Origin: Sporisorium sorghi
Lineage: Eukaryota; Basidiomycota; Ustilaginomycetes; Ustilaginales; Ustilaginaceae
DNA length: 28,353 nucleotides
Direction of reading: 5' to 3'
NCBI GenBank assembly: GCA_023212695.1
Contig: JALCCG010000269.1
Span: 1 to 28,353, forward strand
The number at the start of each line of letters is the position of its first letter. Within the stretch, counting starts at the first letter, position 1. The notes under the pieces are model-generated. The model did not search any database. It saw nothing but the letters and a program-made list of their open reading frames with translations, and had not been told where the DNA came from. Positions 1 to 9,393 of this stretch are shown piece by piece. A program made the position numbers and the translations under genes.

Positions 1-75
1 TGACTTGGGCGATACCGTGCTTAACTTCGCAGATCGGACGGGATGCGGTGCTTTCACGGTTCTATGGCCGCAGAT
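1..75 (-). rRNA. 5S ribosomal RNA gene, 5' part (cut by window edge)
   Basis: Read on the minus strand from 75 down to 1, the sequence begins ATCTGCGGCCATAG and runs through GCACCGCATCCCGTCCGAT, then GCGAAGTTAAGCACGG, and ends at CGCCCAAGTCA at the edge. These are the conserved 5' half and loop regions of eukaryotic 5S rRNA in the right order and spacing. About 75 of the usual roughly 118 nt are present; the 3' part and the T-run terminator lie outside the window. It would be transcribed by RNA polymerase III from an internal promoter. The exact 5' end is inferred from the family and may be off by a base or two. No 18S, 28S or other rDNA sequence is visible next to it, so this looks like a dispersed 5S copy. 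Confidence 0.9.
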
Positions 76-683
76 GGTGAGGAGGAAGCAAGACTAGTAC
101 AAGTAGCATTGCAGCAAACCACATCGGGCTTGAAGAACACCAACAAGAAAGGAGGAGCCTTGGCCGAGAAAGCGAAGGAGGGTCAGTGCAGGACCAACGT
201 GAGCTCTGCATGGCATCGGAAGCATTGCTCCCGACTTGGAGAGGCAAGCTACTCAAGAGGTGTAGAGAAGGGGGGCTAGGCACAGTGCGACCGAGGAGAG
301 GCGGAGTTTAGACGCATCGTGCCGGCGGGATGAGAATCGTTGGTTCGTTCGTTTCACTTGGTCAAAGACAAAAGGGCAGCGAGCGAACAGGGTGTGCTTC
401 ATAATGACTGCGCTCTGGCCGTGCGAATCGCAACCGAGCTTCATTCAGCTGCTCGCGGATCGAGCGAGGGAGTGTGAGAACGACGTGCCAGTTCACGGTT
501 CGTCTGATCCGCTCCGCACTGCTCCTCCGCTCCTCGACGCGAGATGTATGCCCCCTGCGCATAGCGACGTACAATAGCATGAAGCGTCGCTTAGCATCCG
601 ATGGCCTAGCAAGGGGGTTCAGAGCCTAGGCAAAGGGAAGGAAGTTCGGGACCAAGTCTCTTTTCCGAATCGTTGAACTGCCG

Positions 684-727
684 GATATATATATATATAT
701 ATATTTTTTTATTTTTTTTTTTTTTTT
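684..727. repeat. TA microsatellite followed by T-tract
   Basis: A perfect run of alternating T and A is followed directly by a T-tract interrupted by a single A. It is simple sequence in the intergenic region and could act as a nucleosome-poor or promoter-like element, but only the composition is seen. Confidence 0.85.
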
Positions 728-1181
728 CTCCTCTCAGGTCAGGTGTGCTGTCTGGCAGAAGCAGAAGCAGCAGCGGCAGCAGCAGCAGCACTAAGATGAA
801 ATTGAAATTTCCCATCTCTTGCGAAAAAGGTCGGGCGGCGGTACGAATTGACCGCGGTCGCCGCCAGATTTCGAGAAGCTGCTGTAGGAGGAGTTCCGAA
901 CACGCGAGGAGGCTCTAGACCAGTCTTGATTGCCCAAAAAGAAAAAAGGCCTTGAAATTCCGTTTAGGTTTCGGCCTGCTGCTCGTGTGCCTGCTCTATG
1001 TTTCTGTGTGGTGTGCCGTTGCAGCGAGCGAGCCAGAGAGAAAGCAGTTCGCTGTGGAATTGATGCTGCCTGCTGCTGCCTGCTTCTGCCTGCCGCTCCG
1101 CTGCACCTGCAACTTGGAACTCGGCCAAAGTCGCTCCGCGCTGTGCAACGCGGTTTTGCGACGCTCTCTCTCTCTGACGCC

Positions 1182-1209
1182 CTCTCTCTCTCTCTCTCTC
1201 TCTCTCTCC
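1182..1209. repeat. CT microsatellite
   Basis: A run of CT dinucleotides on the plus strand in the leader region of the first protein gene. Similar CT runs lie upstream of the SLA1 and MBF genes in this window, so this is a local style of promoter or leader sequence. Confidence 0.85.
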
Positions 1210-1981
1210 CTTCTGTGCCCCAGTTCCTAGTGGCTCTCTGTCTCTCTTTGCTGCAACTTGGATCTTTTCCTTTCGTTCATCACCACTCTCGACATTCATC
1301 GCATCACATCACCATCACCACCACCACCATCATCATCATCATCACCTCTTCGCTAGCATCTCGACCGCATTGCCACGTCCAAGTTTTGACGCATAGCATC
1401 GCGCTTCTCTACCCGGCGTCTTCTTTCACCACGACGCAATCGCTCGTAGCTTCAGCCTCACTCCGGCTCCGAGCCTCTCTCTCTTCAAATCCTCTCGACA
1501 CTTTCTCCGCATCTCTAGCTCGGCAAGCATCCACCATCCCCACTGCCAAAGGCTCTGCATCGATCACCGGCCTGCTCAGCTCAACTCAGCCCAGATACCG
1601 GCCATAGCACGCCTTCCACTTGCACCAGCTCTCAATTCGAACTAGCCTCGGCTCATATCAATTGCCGTCTTATAGAGCTCGAGCGCAGCTGCATTCTGCA
1701 ACAGCCCCACCAACCTGGCCGCGTTTTCATTTCAGCCTTCTCGCGTCCCTCAATCAACACTTTCTCTTCATCCACTTTTCCTCCCCGGCCGCGACCGCCA
1801 ACGCTAGCCAGTCACCGTCCTATACTCGGAACTCCGCCGCCCTCATCCACTCGTTGTCAGCCCTCATTTTTGATTACTCTAGCCACCAATGACTCCACCT
1901 GCCTTTGCGTCACTGGTCTAGTATCTGCACCACCTTCGCCACATCTTGCGCGGCTCTTGTGACCACGCCCCTCTGCTCACC

Positions 1982-4630
1982 ATGCGTCGGAACTCTTCCC
2001 GACCTCGAGCGGCCATGGGCACTTGGAGCCGTTCCAATCTCATATGTGTTCCGCCTCACCACACGCAGCAGCATTCAACTGCGACGTCGCAAAGCCCATC
2101 TCGCAGCTTGCCAAAAGAACGTCGTCGTCGTCGTCCTGCGCTCCTCGCCGCCTTTGCTGCTCAAGCAGCCGTCCTCGTTTCGTCGATACTCGTCTCGTCA
2201 CCTGCCATGATTGCGCCTGTAGGCGCAACGCTCGTTTCCAACGACGACGGTTCCCACAGCTTTGCCGTCAACCAAAGAGCAGACCAACACATTTTGTCCA
2301 GCCCCGAACCCTACTCTGATGCGGACACCTCATCAACAGATTCATCGCATCTCTCATATCTGCAGTACACTCCAGCACAGTCACCGCCATCATCATCGTC
2401 ACGGCAAGCCGCGATACCATCGCGCAATTATCACAGCGCCGCATCCATAGACGACGTGGATGATCACCTCCCAGCGCTGTTGTACGACTCGCCACCGCTA
2501 CATCGGCAGTACGCGCGCAGCTACGATCAAGATTCTGCTGCCGATGACGGCGATCTCGACGTCTCCACCATGACCCAGGATCTCGAACTCAACACCGATC
2601 CTTCGCCCGTCTTGTCCGAAGCGCTCAAACGCGCCACACAAAGCGCGCATCGCTACTCGCTGCCATCCTCCTACCCATCCAGCATCGCGTCATCCTGGAG
2701 TCGACCTGAACGCAGCGTGTGGTTCCAGCAGAAGGCCATCATCATCACCTCGATCTTCCTTGCCATCTTTATCGTCCTCTTCATCGGCGCCGCCGTCTTC
2801 CTCCGCGAGAGGAAGTTTGACGATGAGCTCGCCGGTCTCGACGACGAAGAGGCGCTTCAACGCATCGAAGAGCGCATGACCATGGGTCGCTTCTCTGAGC
2901 CCGTCGAAAAGAGCTCGGATAGTTCTGGCGGTGGTGGTGGTGGTGGTGGTGGCGGTGGCAAGTTCAAGCGTCGCTTCCGCCTCGGTAGGAAGCGCTCCGA
3001 AAAGGATGGCAGCAACCCAGACTCATCCGAACCCTCGTCGGCCTCGTCGAGCGCCCTCAAGCGCAAGCGCCATCTCGTCTCGCGCTGGACCAGAGCCAAC
3101 CTTCGAGACAGCAATGACACCATGCGTGGCGTCAGTGATACCGCCTCGATTCGATCGGGTCGTTCTGCTCGCCGTGCTGCTCTTGGCGATCCTCGCACTC
3201 CGCAAGAGTCGGTCGAGATCATCTACGACGCTGAAGGCGCCGAGGTGTCACGAACCCGTCGCGAGTCGGACCGTACCAGCCCTGAAAATGGTGCTGGCGG
3301 CGACGACGACAACCGTCCACGCTCTCCACCACCGCCACATCCGGACAATGCAGGCAGGCCACAGGAACCGTCTTCGCAAGGCAGATCCTCGTCCAATGCT
3401 GATGCGCAACGCGATCGGCCGTCGGACTCGGATGGTAGTCTTCGTTTGCCCCGACGGGTGCTGCTCGACGACAGCGACTTCCAGGCAGCCGATGCGGCCG
3501 AGACGCAACACAACGACCTGCGACACATGCCTCCAGCCTACATCCCTTCTGGCTCCGGCGGGCTTTCCGGGTCGACGTACGATGGCGCGGCTGTTGCTGC
3601 TGCGATCGCACGCGGCGATGCTAAGAACGGCATTCCGCCTCCCGAAGAGCGCGATGCGACCGTGTCGCCTGAACTGATCCACGCTGTTCTCGCGCAAGCA
3701 CCGGCGTCATCGAGGGATGCATACGAGTCACCGACCGGTCCCGTCGCCGCCCACATTGCGACCGATGACAAGGCTGTGCTCGGTGCTTTGTCGGCAGCAG
3801 CAAGCATGCCATCGGCGCCTGCTGTGGTTGACAGAGATGTGTCGGCTCCCGCGTACGGCGCCGGAGAGGGGTCTGCGGCTGGTGGATCGTCCAATGTCGT
3901 GAGTGCGCCTGGTGGTGCTTCTGCAGGACCATCGGCGCCTGACCTCGAGGTGGACGGGGATGGGTTCGAAGTCGCGCCCGCAGCTGCGATGGCTTCCGGA
4001 TCGACGTCGCAAGGCATCTTTGCAGATGAGAAAGGAGCGAGTAAAGGCAAGGGCAAGCAGGTGCAAACCGCAAGCATGCTGCCTGCTCCACCTACGGCTG
4101 TCGAGCCAGCCTTTTCGCCTTTCGACCAGCCGTACCGCTCTGCAGGACCGCCTGGATCAACTGCGCCCACGTCGCCGCCGCTGGAACGCACGTCTTCGTC
4201 CGACGCGCCATCTGCGCCCATGTCGCAGCGCAAGAGCGAGAAGCAGAAGGAAGCTGAGCACGAACAGCAGCTCGCGCAACTTGTGGCATCGCGACCCGAC
4301 GGCATGGATGTGCCGCGCTATGAGAGGCTGGATGGTGCTGTCGAGCATGGGCCATCTGCGCCGCCGCTGCTTGCTGGAGAAGATGGAGGAGAGGGTGGGG
4401 ATGGCGCTGAGGGAGTGAGTGGACGTGATCAGGGCGCTAGAGACCACCTGCCTGCGTATGAGCATCGGCGGCGGTCCTCAGCCGCAGCAGCATCGGCGGC
4501 ACTGACTGAAGCGGTGCAAGCCAGCATCGCGGATGAAGCAGCACAGTCTAGCAGATCAGCTGCCTCGGCTCCTACGGCTCCTTCTGCACCGTACGCGCCA
4601 TCTGCACCCACCATGTCTGACGGCGAATAG
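1982..4630 (+). CDS. Ser/Ala/Pro-rich single-pass membrane protein, unknown function
   Basis: Predicted protein of 882 aa from the first in-frame ATG (CACCATG); in-frame Met12 and Met76 are alternatives. A basic stretch (residues 46-51, five Arg) precedes a hydrophobic segment (about 52-83) that could be a signal or anchor sequence. A Ser-rich region then leads to a clear membrane segment at about 252-274 (core IIITSIFLAIFIVLFIGAAV) followed by RERK. If the first segment is a signal sequence, the topology is Ser-rich lumenal/extracellular N-part and a long cytosolic tail. The tail is mostly disordered: an 11-Gly run near 315-328, basic patches, and repeated SAP/APSAP motifs to the C-terminus. 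A PPAY motif (about residues 517-520) and an LPAY motif (about 823-826) resemble binding sites for WW domains of Rsp5-type ubiquitin ligases; that link is inference. I do not recognise a named family. Coding throughout is supported by one uninterrupted frame with typical GC-rich third positions. Confidence 0.75.
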   Translation: MRRNSSRPRAAMGTWSRSNLICVPPHHTQQHSTATSQSPSRSLPKERRRRRPALLAAFAAQAAVLVSSILVSSPAMIAPVGATLVSNDDGSHSFAVNQRADQHILSSPEPYSDADTSSTDSSHLSYLQYTPAQSPPSSSSRQAAIPSRNYHSAASIDDVDDHLPALLYDSPPLHRQYARSYDQDSAADDGDLDVSTMTQDLELNTDPSPVLSEALKRATQSAHRYSLPSSYPSSIASSWSRPERSVWFQQKAIIITSIFLAIFIVLFIGAAVFLRERKFDDELAGLDDEEALQRIEERMTMGRFSEPVEKSSDSSGGGGGGGGGGGKFKRRFRLGRKRSEKDGSNPDSSEPSSASSSALKRKRHLVSRWTRANLRDSNDTMRGVSDTASIRSGRSARRAALGDPRTPQESVEIIYDAEGAEVSRTRRESDRTSPENGAGGDDDNRPRSPPPPHPDNAGRPQEPSSQGRSSSNADAQRDRPSDSDGSLRLPRRVLLDDSDFQAADAAETQHNDLRHMPPAYIPSGSGGLSGSTYDGAAVAAAIARGDAKNGIPPPEERDATVSPELIHAVLAQAPASSRDAYESPTGPVAAHIATDDKAVLGALSAAASMPSAPAVVDRDVSAPAYGAGEGSAAGGSSNVVSAPGGASAGPSAPDLEVDGDGFEVAPAAAMASGSTSQGIFADEKGASKGKGKQVQTASMLPAPPTAVEPAFSPFDQPYRSAGPPGSTAPTSPPLERTSSSDAPSAPMSQRKSEKQKEAEHEQQLAQLVASRPDGMDVPRYERLDGAVEHGPSAPPLLAGEDGGEGGDGAEGVSGRDQGARDHLPAYEHRRRSSAAAASAALTEAVQASIADEAAQSSRSAASAPTAPSAPYAPSAPTMSDGE

Positions 4631-5259
4631 TCCTGCGTTTCCTCCATCACGAGACACTGTCCTTTGCCCCGCAGCCCTTACTTATTCGTTTTCTCGCCTC
4701 GCCGTGCTCTTTCTGTATTATTTTTACAACAACCATTGTTTTATTTGCCTGTTTCCTCGGTCGCAGTTGCGAGTTTGACGGCAAGGTGTGTTGCGATGAG
4801 CGAGATGTGAATCGTTCTCGGAGGATGTTATAGTCGAGTGAGATGGAAGAAGTGAGTGCCATGGCCATTTTTCGGGACTCGCGCGCAGTGGGGTGTGGAG
4901 GACTGTGAAACGCGCAGATCAACACTTTTTTTTTTTTTTTTTTCCTTTCGCTCACACCATCAACAACATCCTCTTTGTCGACTGGTCAAGGTTCAAGACG
5001 CGGCGTTGGGACCTTGGTGATGGTGCATAGCTGAAGCGGCTCCTGACGGGCATTGTCGAATCAACCGCTCACAGGGACACGGCTTGGAGCGATCACACGG
5101 CTCAACCGGCCAACATTCAGCATCACGTTTCGAGACCGCCGCACGCTCAACGCAGGGAAACACACGACGCTTCGCATTGCTCGCCTCTCTCCATCCGACT
5201 TGCATCTGTACCATCAACCCACCCGCTTCCCTTTCCTCTAGCCAGCTTTACCGCCAACC
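4631..5259. other. Intergenic: 3' region of membrane-protein gene and SYS1 promoter
   Basis: 629 bases between two tandem plus-strand genes. It contains an AT-rich 3' part (about 4680-4750), an 18-base T homopolymer (4926-4943) and a C-rich, G-poor stretch leading to the SYS1 start. No RNA gene or conserved open frame is seen. Confidence 0.6.
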
Positions 5260-6180
5260 ATGAAAGAAGCCTTCTCGATGCCCCTGCAAGGCTGGGACGC
5301 GGTCCGCATCCTGTCGCAGATCGCATCGCTGCAGACCATCCACTACCTGATCCTCGCCACGCTGCTGCCGCCGTTCCTCGCCATCTTCGCCGAGACGTCC
5401 TCGCTGATGTTCGAAGGCGGACCTACGCAGGTGGGCATGCTGTTCGACTGGCGCCAGATCGCCGGCCGCCCCACGTACGACTGGGCTGCGCCCAAGCACC
5501 CCGGCAACGCCGCCTGGACAGACGACGGCCTCGAACCACAACGGGACCCCGTTGAAGTCAACATCGACCCCGCTGTACTCGTCAATTGGAACCTCGACAA
5601 CGTCTGGCTCGACCAACCCTTACCCGGCGGATCCGGCCAACCACAGGACAAAGTCCTCGACCACAACCGCGTCCTCCGCTTCAAACACGCCCCCAACGGC
5701 ACCTTTTCACCGTCCGAACCCGACAACCAACCCGCACACTCCGTAGAAGAGGCTCTGGAACACTGGGAATGGTCCCACACCCGCGACACAGCGCGCTCTC
5801 TCACCCTCATCGCCACCTGGCTCCTCACCATCCCCCTCGACATCTTTTTGCTGGTGTACCTGGTAAGAAGACCAACGCACATGCTAGACCACGCCCTCAC
5901 GTTCCACCTTGTCAACCTGGTGATCTGCACGTACTACTCAGGCGCGCTACCGAGAGGGTTGAAGTGGTGGCTCACCATGCTGGTGCATGCGGGCGTGATG
6001 GTGGTGTGGAGCGAGCAGCTGGCGATCAAGCGCGAGATGGGCAGAGGGGTTGGGTACAGTTTGGTCGGGGGTGGGGAGGATGAGGAATTAGCAGCTGGAG
6101 GGAAAGGTGGGCCGAGAGCGGTGGTGTTTGACTCGGAGCATGAGGCGAAAGCTGAGCGGATCGAAATGAGGCCGTTGTGA
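5260..6180 (+). CDS. sys1: SYS1-like integral membrane protein (Golgi targeting of ARL3/ARF-like GTPase)
   Basis: 306-aa protein starting at ATG in a CAACCATG context. The N-terminus (W-D-x-V-x-I-x-x-Q-I-x-x-L-Q-T-I-H-Y) matches the SYS1 family signature of Trp-Asp-Pro-like then Ser-Gln-Ile-x-x-x-Gln-Thr. Four membrane segments are visible at roughly residues 28-48, 180-202, 210-230 and 235-256, and the YYSGALPRGLKWWL stretch corresponds to the family's conserved YSS-(R/P)-x-P-x-x-x-x-WWL region. SYS1 sits in the late Golgi and recruits the ARF-like GTPase Arl3/ARFRP1 through its acetylated N-terminus, supporting Golgi tethering and endosome-to-Golgi traffic; this is family knowledge. The protein is about twice the usual length (human about 156 aa) because of an approximately 130-residue hydrophilic loop between TM1 and TM2 and a Gly/Glu-rich C-terminal tail. 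No intron is needed. Confidence 0.85.
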   Translation: MKEAFSMPLQGWDAVRILSQIASLQTIHYLILATLLPPFLAIFAETSSLMFEGGPTQVGMLFDWRQIAGRPTYDWAAPKHPGNAAWTDDGLEPQRDPVEVNIDPAVLVNWNLDNVWLDQPLPGGSGQPQDKVLDHNRVLRFKHAPNGTFSPSEPDNQPAHSVEEALEHWEWSHTRDTARSLTLIATWLLTIPLDIFLLVYLVRRPTHMLDHALTFHLVNLVICTYYSGALPRGLKWWLTMLVHAGVMVVWSEQLAIKREMGRGVGYSLVGGGEDEELAAGGKGGPRAVVFDSEHEAKAERIEMRPL

Positions 6181-6240
6181 TTGGACTTGTCTTCGCTTTT
6201 GTACTTCTCCATCGTCGGCACTCGCAGCAATGGTACAGAC

Positions 6241-8730
6241 TCATTTGGACGCCCCGCTCTTCTGCTTGCCAGCCTGCTTCTGCTGCTTGGCCCTTTTTTT
6301 TTTTTTTTTGCTGCTCGGCTTGCTTCTTCTGCTCAGCCTGCTCTTCGGCTCGGACTGTTTCTCCAGCTGTCGACGAGTAGGCCAGTCGCGATCATGGCAT
6401 CTCTTCTTCCGTAGGTACCCTTCCGATGGAGACCTCGCCGCCGGACCGCCGACGCTTCCGGCCGCTGACGTCTGCTTTCCTGTCAACGCTGTCCTCGTCG
6501 AAGACTCCGCGGACGGCTCCGAACGCTTCCGACCGATGGCCTCGTCTATGGCCGCATTGAGCAATTTGTCGATTAGCTTTTTTTCATCAAAGCTGAAGTC
6601 GGGTTTGCCGTCGTCGCCCGCCTGTTCTTCCTCCGGTGCGGGATGACAATGGTCTGGGCTACTTTCTCCAGCACGATCATCACCCGAATTGGCATATGGA
6701 GCATGTCAGTCACTGAGACCATCGCCGAGGGAAGAAACATATACGGACGATCCAAAGCAGCCAGCCTCCAAGGACGAAGGCGAGGGGGCCGAAGATGAGG
6801 AACAATGAGCACGCGAGTAGAAAATCGAAGAGGGGAGTGGTACTGTTGCAGAACGGAATCTTGCCAGTTTGACATATAGCAGGAACAGAGAGAAAGAGGA
6901 AAGGTATACGCTATGAATGGACCTATGAACTTACGCTGCCTTGGAACGGTGTTTCGGGCCCAAAGCGATCCCATTCGTCTTCTTGAGCCACTCATAATTG
7001 GTCGTCTTGTCGTTTTTGCGGGTGTTGCTCGAGCTCGTGCTGCCGGAGCCGCTCGTGGCGCCGGTCGATGAGGGAGTGGAAGCTCTCTTGCGCTTCTTGC
7101 TGCTGTTGCTATCATCGGCTCCTTTGCGAGCGGGACTTTTGCCTTTGTTGGTGGCAGATGCGGCGGTGGCACCGTTGGAAGCACGAGGATGACCCGTAGA
7201 TACCGTCGACGCTGTTGATGTTGCTTCTAATCGCCCGAGCAAGTGTGCTGTGCGACTCGAATGACTGTGAGAGCGTGAGGCAGGCATCTGCAGAGGGACG
7301 AGACCAGGCATCGGGAACAGCGCTTCGTCCATCTCGTCGTCGAGTCGCTCCGGCTCCACAGACAGGCTGGCACGCGCCCTTTTCTTTCCCTTGCGCTGTA
7401 CGGATGGCGACGGGTCTGCTGTAGCTACCACCGAGGACGAAGAGGCTTGGTAAGTTAGGTCGACACCGTCCAGCGGAGTTGCGGGAGACGTGTTGCCATC
7501 GTTGCTGAGTGGGCTGCTCGAGCGTGTGAGGTCGATGGAGCCAGCGTTCGTGCGACGGTGCGAGTTGCGGCTGAGGCGATGTTCTGGCGTGACAATGTTG
7601 GCCATCCTGAGCTGCTCTTCCATCGACTTGTTGCGCGCTTCGAGCGCCGTGATCCTGCGCTGCATTGCCTCGACGTCATCAACGACGACGGCATCGAGCG
7701 GGCTAGAGCCAGCGCCTTTCTGCTTTCGATTCTTGAAGCGTTGCTGCAATTGCTGTAGCTGCTGAGCCAGCTGGCAGCTTTTGTTGTGTGCCGCTTGTCT
7801 CTCCTTTTCCGCATCGGCACTCTTTTGCAGAGCCAGATTCATCTGAATCCGCATGTTGTTCAACGATGTTTCCGTGCTGTTCTTCATGTTGGACAGCTTG
7901 AGGTTGGTGTCGAGCTCCATCCTGCGCCTCTGAGCCTCAAGGCTCTGTTGCCTCGCATTGAGTGCGTCTTCCCTGGCTGAAACTTGTATGATCATGTCGG
8001 TGGCATGATTTTCCATGGAGGTGGCCCGTTCCATGCGCTCGCCAGCTTCCTTGGACTTGTTTTCCACCTCACGCAGCTTGGCCGCAGCGATGTTGGTCAG
8101 GTTCTTTGCCTCCTCGGTGGATTTCTTGACGGCATCTTTTTCTTTCAGAAGGTCGACCTGCAGCTTCCTGTTGTTCCTGCACCTGCGAGAAAGGTCGTTG
8201 AACATGGTGCTGAAACACGAGGCGGCGTTGTCAAGGGAGTCCATCGACTTCAACAGCGCGTCTTTGAGGTCCGGACTCATATCCTTGGCGAGATCAACGA
8301 ACAGCTTGCGAACCTTGAGGCCGGATTTGACCATGATATCGCATCTGACGCCATGTGTAGCCATGACGTACGACTGGACGGCCGAGTTGAAGTCCATGAG
8401 ATCGGCCAAGAGCTGCTTAAGATTCTTGTGATCGTCTGCGGCTTCGCCCTGAAGCGGGACTAGTTCCCACTGCTGTTGACCCGAGAGATACTTGTCGAGG
8501 TCATCGCCGTCCGAAGGGAACAGCTTGACCATCTTTGCGGGGTCAGTCTGACCTGCACAGAGCGGGCATCGCAGCTGGTGGTTGGGCCGATGAGTAGCGG
8601 CGGCTGTGGGGCCGTAGAACCATGTCTGCAGGCAATCGTAATGAAAGATGTGACCGCAGGTGAGGGCTGTGGCGCGCTTTGTCTCGCCGTCTGCCTGGTT
8701 GAAGTCATCCAAGCAGATGGCGCAACCCAT
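6241..8730 (-). CDS. RING-H2 finger/coiled-coil E3 ubiquitin ligase, TRAIP-like; two exons
   Basis: Join of 8730-6935 and 6658-6241 on the minus strand, 737 aa. A RING-H2 finger occupies residues 3-58: C3-x2-C6-x18-C25-x-H27-x2-H30-x2-C33-x21-C55-x2-C58. A long coiled coil covers about 180-385, then come Ser-rich linkers with basic clusters (KGKKRAR, SSKKRKR) typical of nuclear localisation signals. An extreme N-terminal RING with CGHxFHxxCLxxWF, followed by a coiled coil, is the layout of TRAIP/NOPO, which ubiquitinates replisome parts at stalled or terminated forks; the assignment is tentative. Exon 1 runs into GC|GTAAGT, where an in-frame TAA lies inside the donor. Joining to TAG|C at 6658 restores frame and adds 138 residues containing a predicted helix (FSFDEKKLIDKLLNAAIDEA) and a Lys-rich tail. 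The gene is convergent with SYS1, 60 bases apart. If the intron were retained, the product would be 599 aa. Confidence 0.8.
6294..6309 (-). repeat. 16-base A homopolymer (coding strand) in the last RING-gene exon
   Basis: On the coding (minus) strand this is 16 consecutive A encoding a five-Lys run in the basic C-terminal tail. The frame after it stays open and basic to the stop at 6241, so the count appears right in this assembly. A one-base error would change the last 17 or so residues. Confidence 0.8.
6659..6934 (-). other. Intron of the RING/coiled-coil gene
   Basis: 276 nt. Minus-strand donor GTAAGT (6934-6929) and acceptor GTAG (ends 6659), with a CTGAC branch-like motif about 50 nt before the acceptor. 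Donor phase (two bases of a codon) and acceptor phase (one base) fit exactly to give Ala, and the following frame stays open for 138 codons. The nearer upstream GAG and the downstream CCAG do not keep this frame. Confidence 0.75.
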
Positions 8731-9393
8731 GGCTGCGAGACGAGTTGCAGCGGAGCCACAGCTGTGTCAGAGGTTGTGCTTGATGCGAGTTGGTTGGGTG
8801 TGTGTTGGCGAAGGGGTTGATGGATGAAGGGGAATAGGTGCGGAGGTACGGAGGCGATGGTGGAAGTGAGCGAGCGACTGAAGGAGGTGGTCAGAGCTCG
8901 TTAAATAGAATCGAGTCGTGAGTGCGGAAGCAGCCTTGAAGGGATCCGCATCAGGGTTGCTGCCCTTTGTCTGCGGAATGAAGTGGGCTCGTGCTTTGTG
9001 CTGAGTCGAGTCTCGAAACAATCACAAGCCGCAGCCGATTCCCACAAAGCGCGAGCGCAGGAGCCCCGCGATGCACGGTGGGTCAACGGAGTGCAGCACT
9101 CCAACGAGTGTGATTGTAGAGAAGAGGTTTGTTGATGATGAGGGTTTTGACACAAGCTGAGCAAGAAAAAAGTGTTGGTTTAAGTTGTGGGTGTCCGCGT
9201 CGCGTCACTTAGCGCGAAGCCGAAAGCTTTCTCGAAAAGCTCTAAAGAAGCCGCGGGATTTCCTGCACCTCGCTCTTTTTTCTTGTTTTCTTCTCGCTTC
9301 GATCTTTAATCATCATCGGAAAAGCCGCCGTGGTTGCTCATCGACCATCACTCTGCCGGTGTCGGTGCATCCGCTGTAGAGCATAACGACAAT
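8731..9393. promoter_or_regulatory. Divergent promoter region between the RING gene and RPP40
   Basis: 663 bases separating two genes transcribed away from each other. It should hold both promoters. No TATA box at a convincing spacing, RNA gene or conserved open frame is visible; composition is mixed, becoming T/C-rich (TTTTTTCTTGTTTTCTTC) just before the RPP40 start. Confidence 0.6.

Larger units (their letters stand above)
76..1981. promoter_or_regulatory. Long gene-free region upstream of the membrane-protein gene
   Basis: About 1.9 kb without a convincing gene. The left part follows the 5' end of the 5S gene. From about 680 it becomes rich in simple sequence: a TA run then a T-tract (684-727), a CAG/CAGCAG stretch (760-790), a CT run (about 1182-1209) and CAC/CAT runs (about 1305-1345). 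From 1250 to 1980 the plus strand is C/T-rich with few G, as is common in fungal promoters and 5' leaders. Short open frames exist but have low-complexity translations and no family resemblance. It probably holds the promoter and a long leader of the downstream gene. Confidence 0.55.

Noticed and set aside
1175..1345. CRISPR-like repetition
   Set aside because: The repeats are CT and CAT/CAC microsatellites without spacers, in a eukaryotic genome.
930..1607. Open frame of 225 codons in the CT-rich leader region (+)
   Set aside because: Its translation is made of microsatellite products (Leu/Ser and Ile/Thr runs) and has no ATG-led start in a good context; it matches no family I recognise.
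3538..4305. 255-codon open frame antisense to the membrane-protein gene
   Set aside because: GC-rich coding DNA often leaves the opposite strand open. The translation is Ala/Ser/Gly-rich shadow sequence, and the plus-strand frame has the membrane segment and longer continuity.
6573..7184. 203-codon minus-strand frame overlapping the RING-gene 3' end
   Set aside because: Overlaps both the RING exon 1 and the second exon in a different frame; the translation is featureless, and the spliced model explains the region better.
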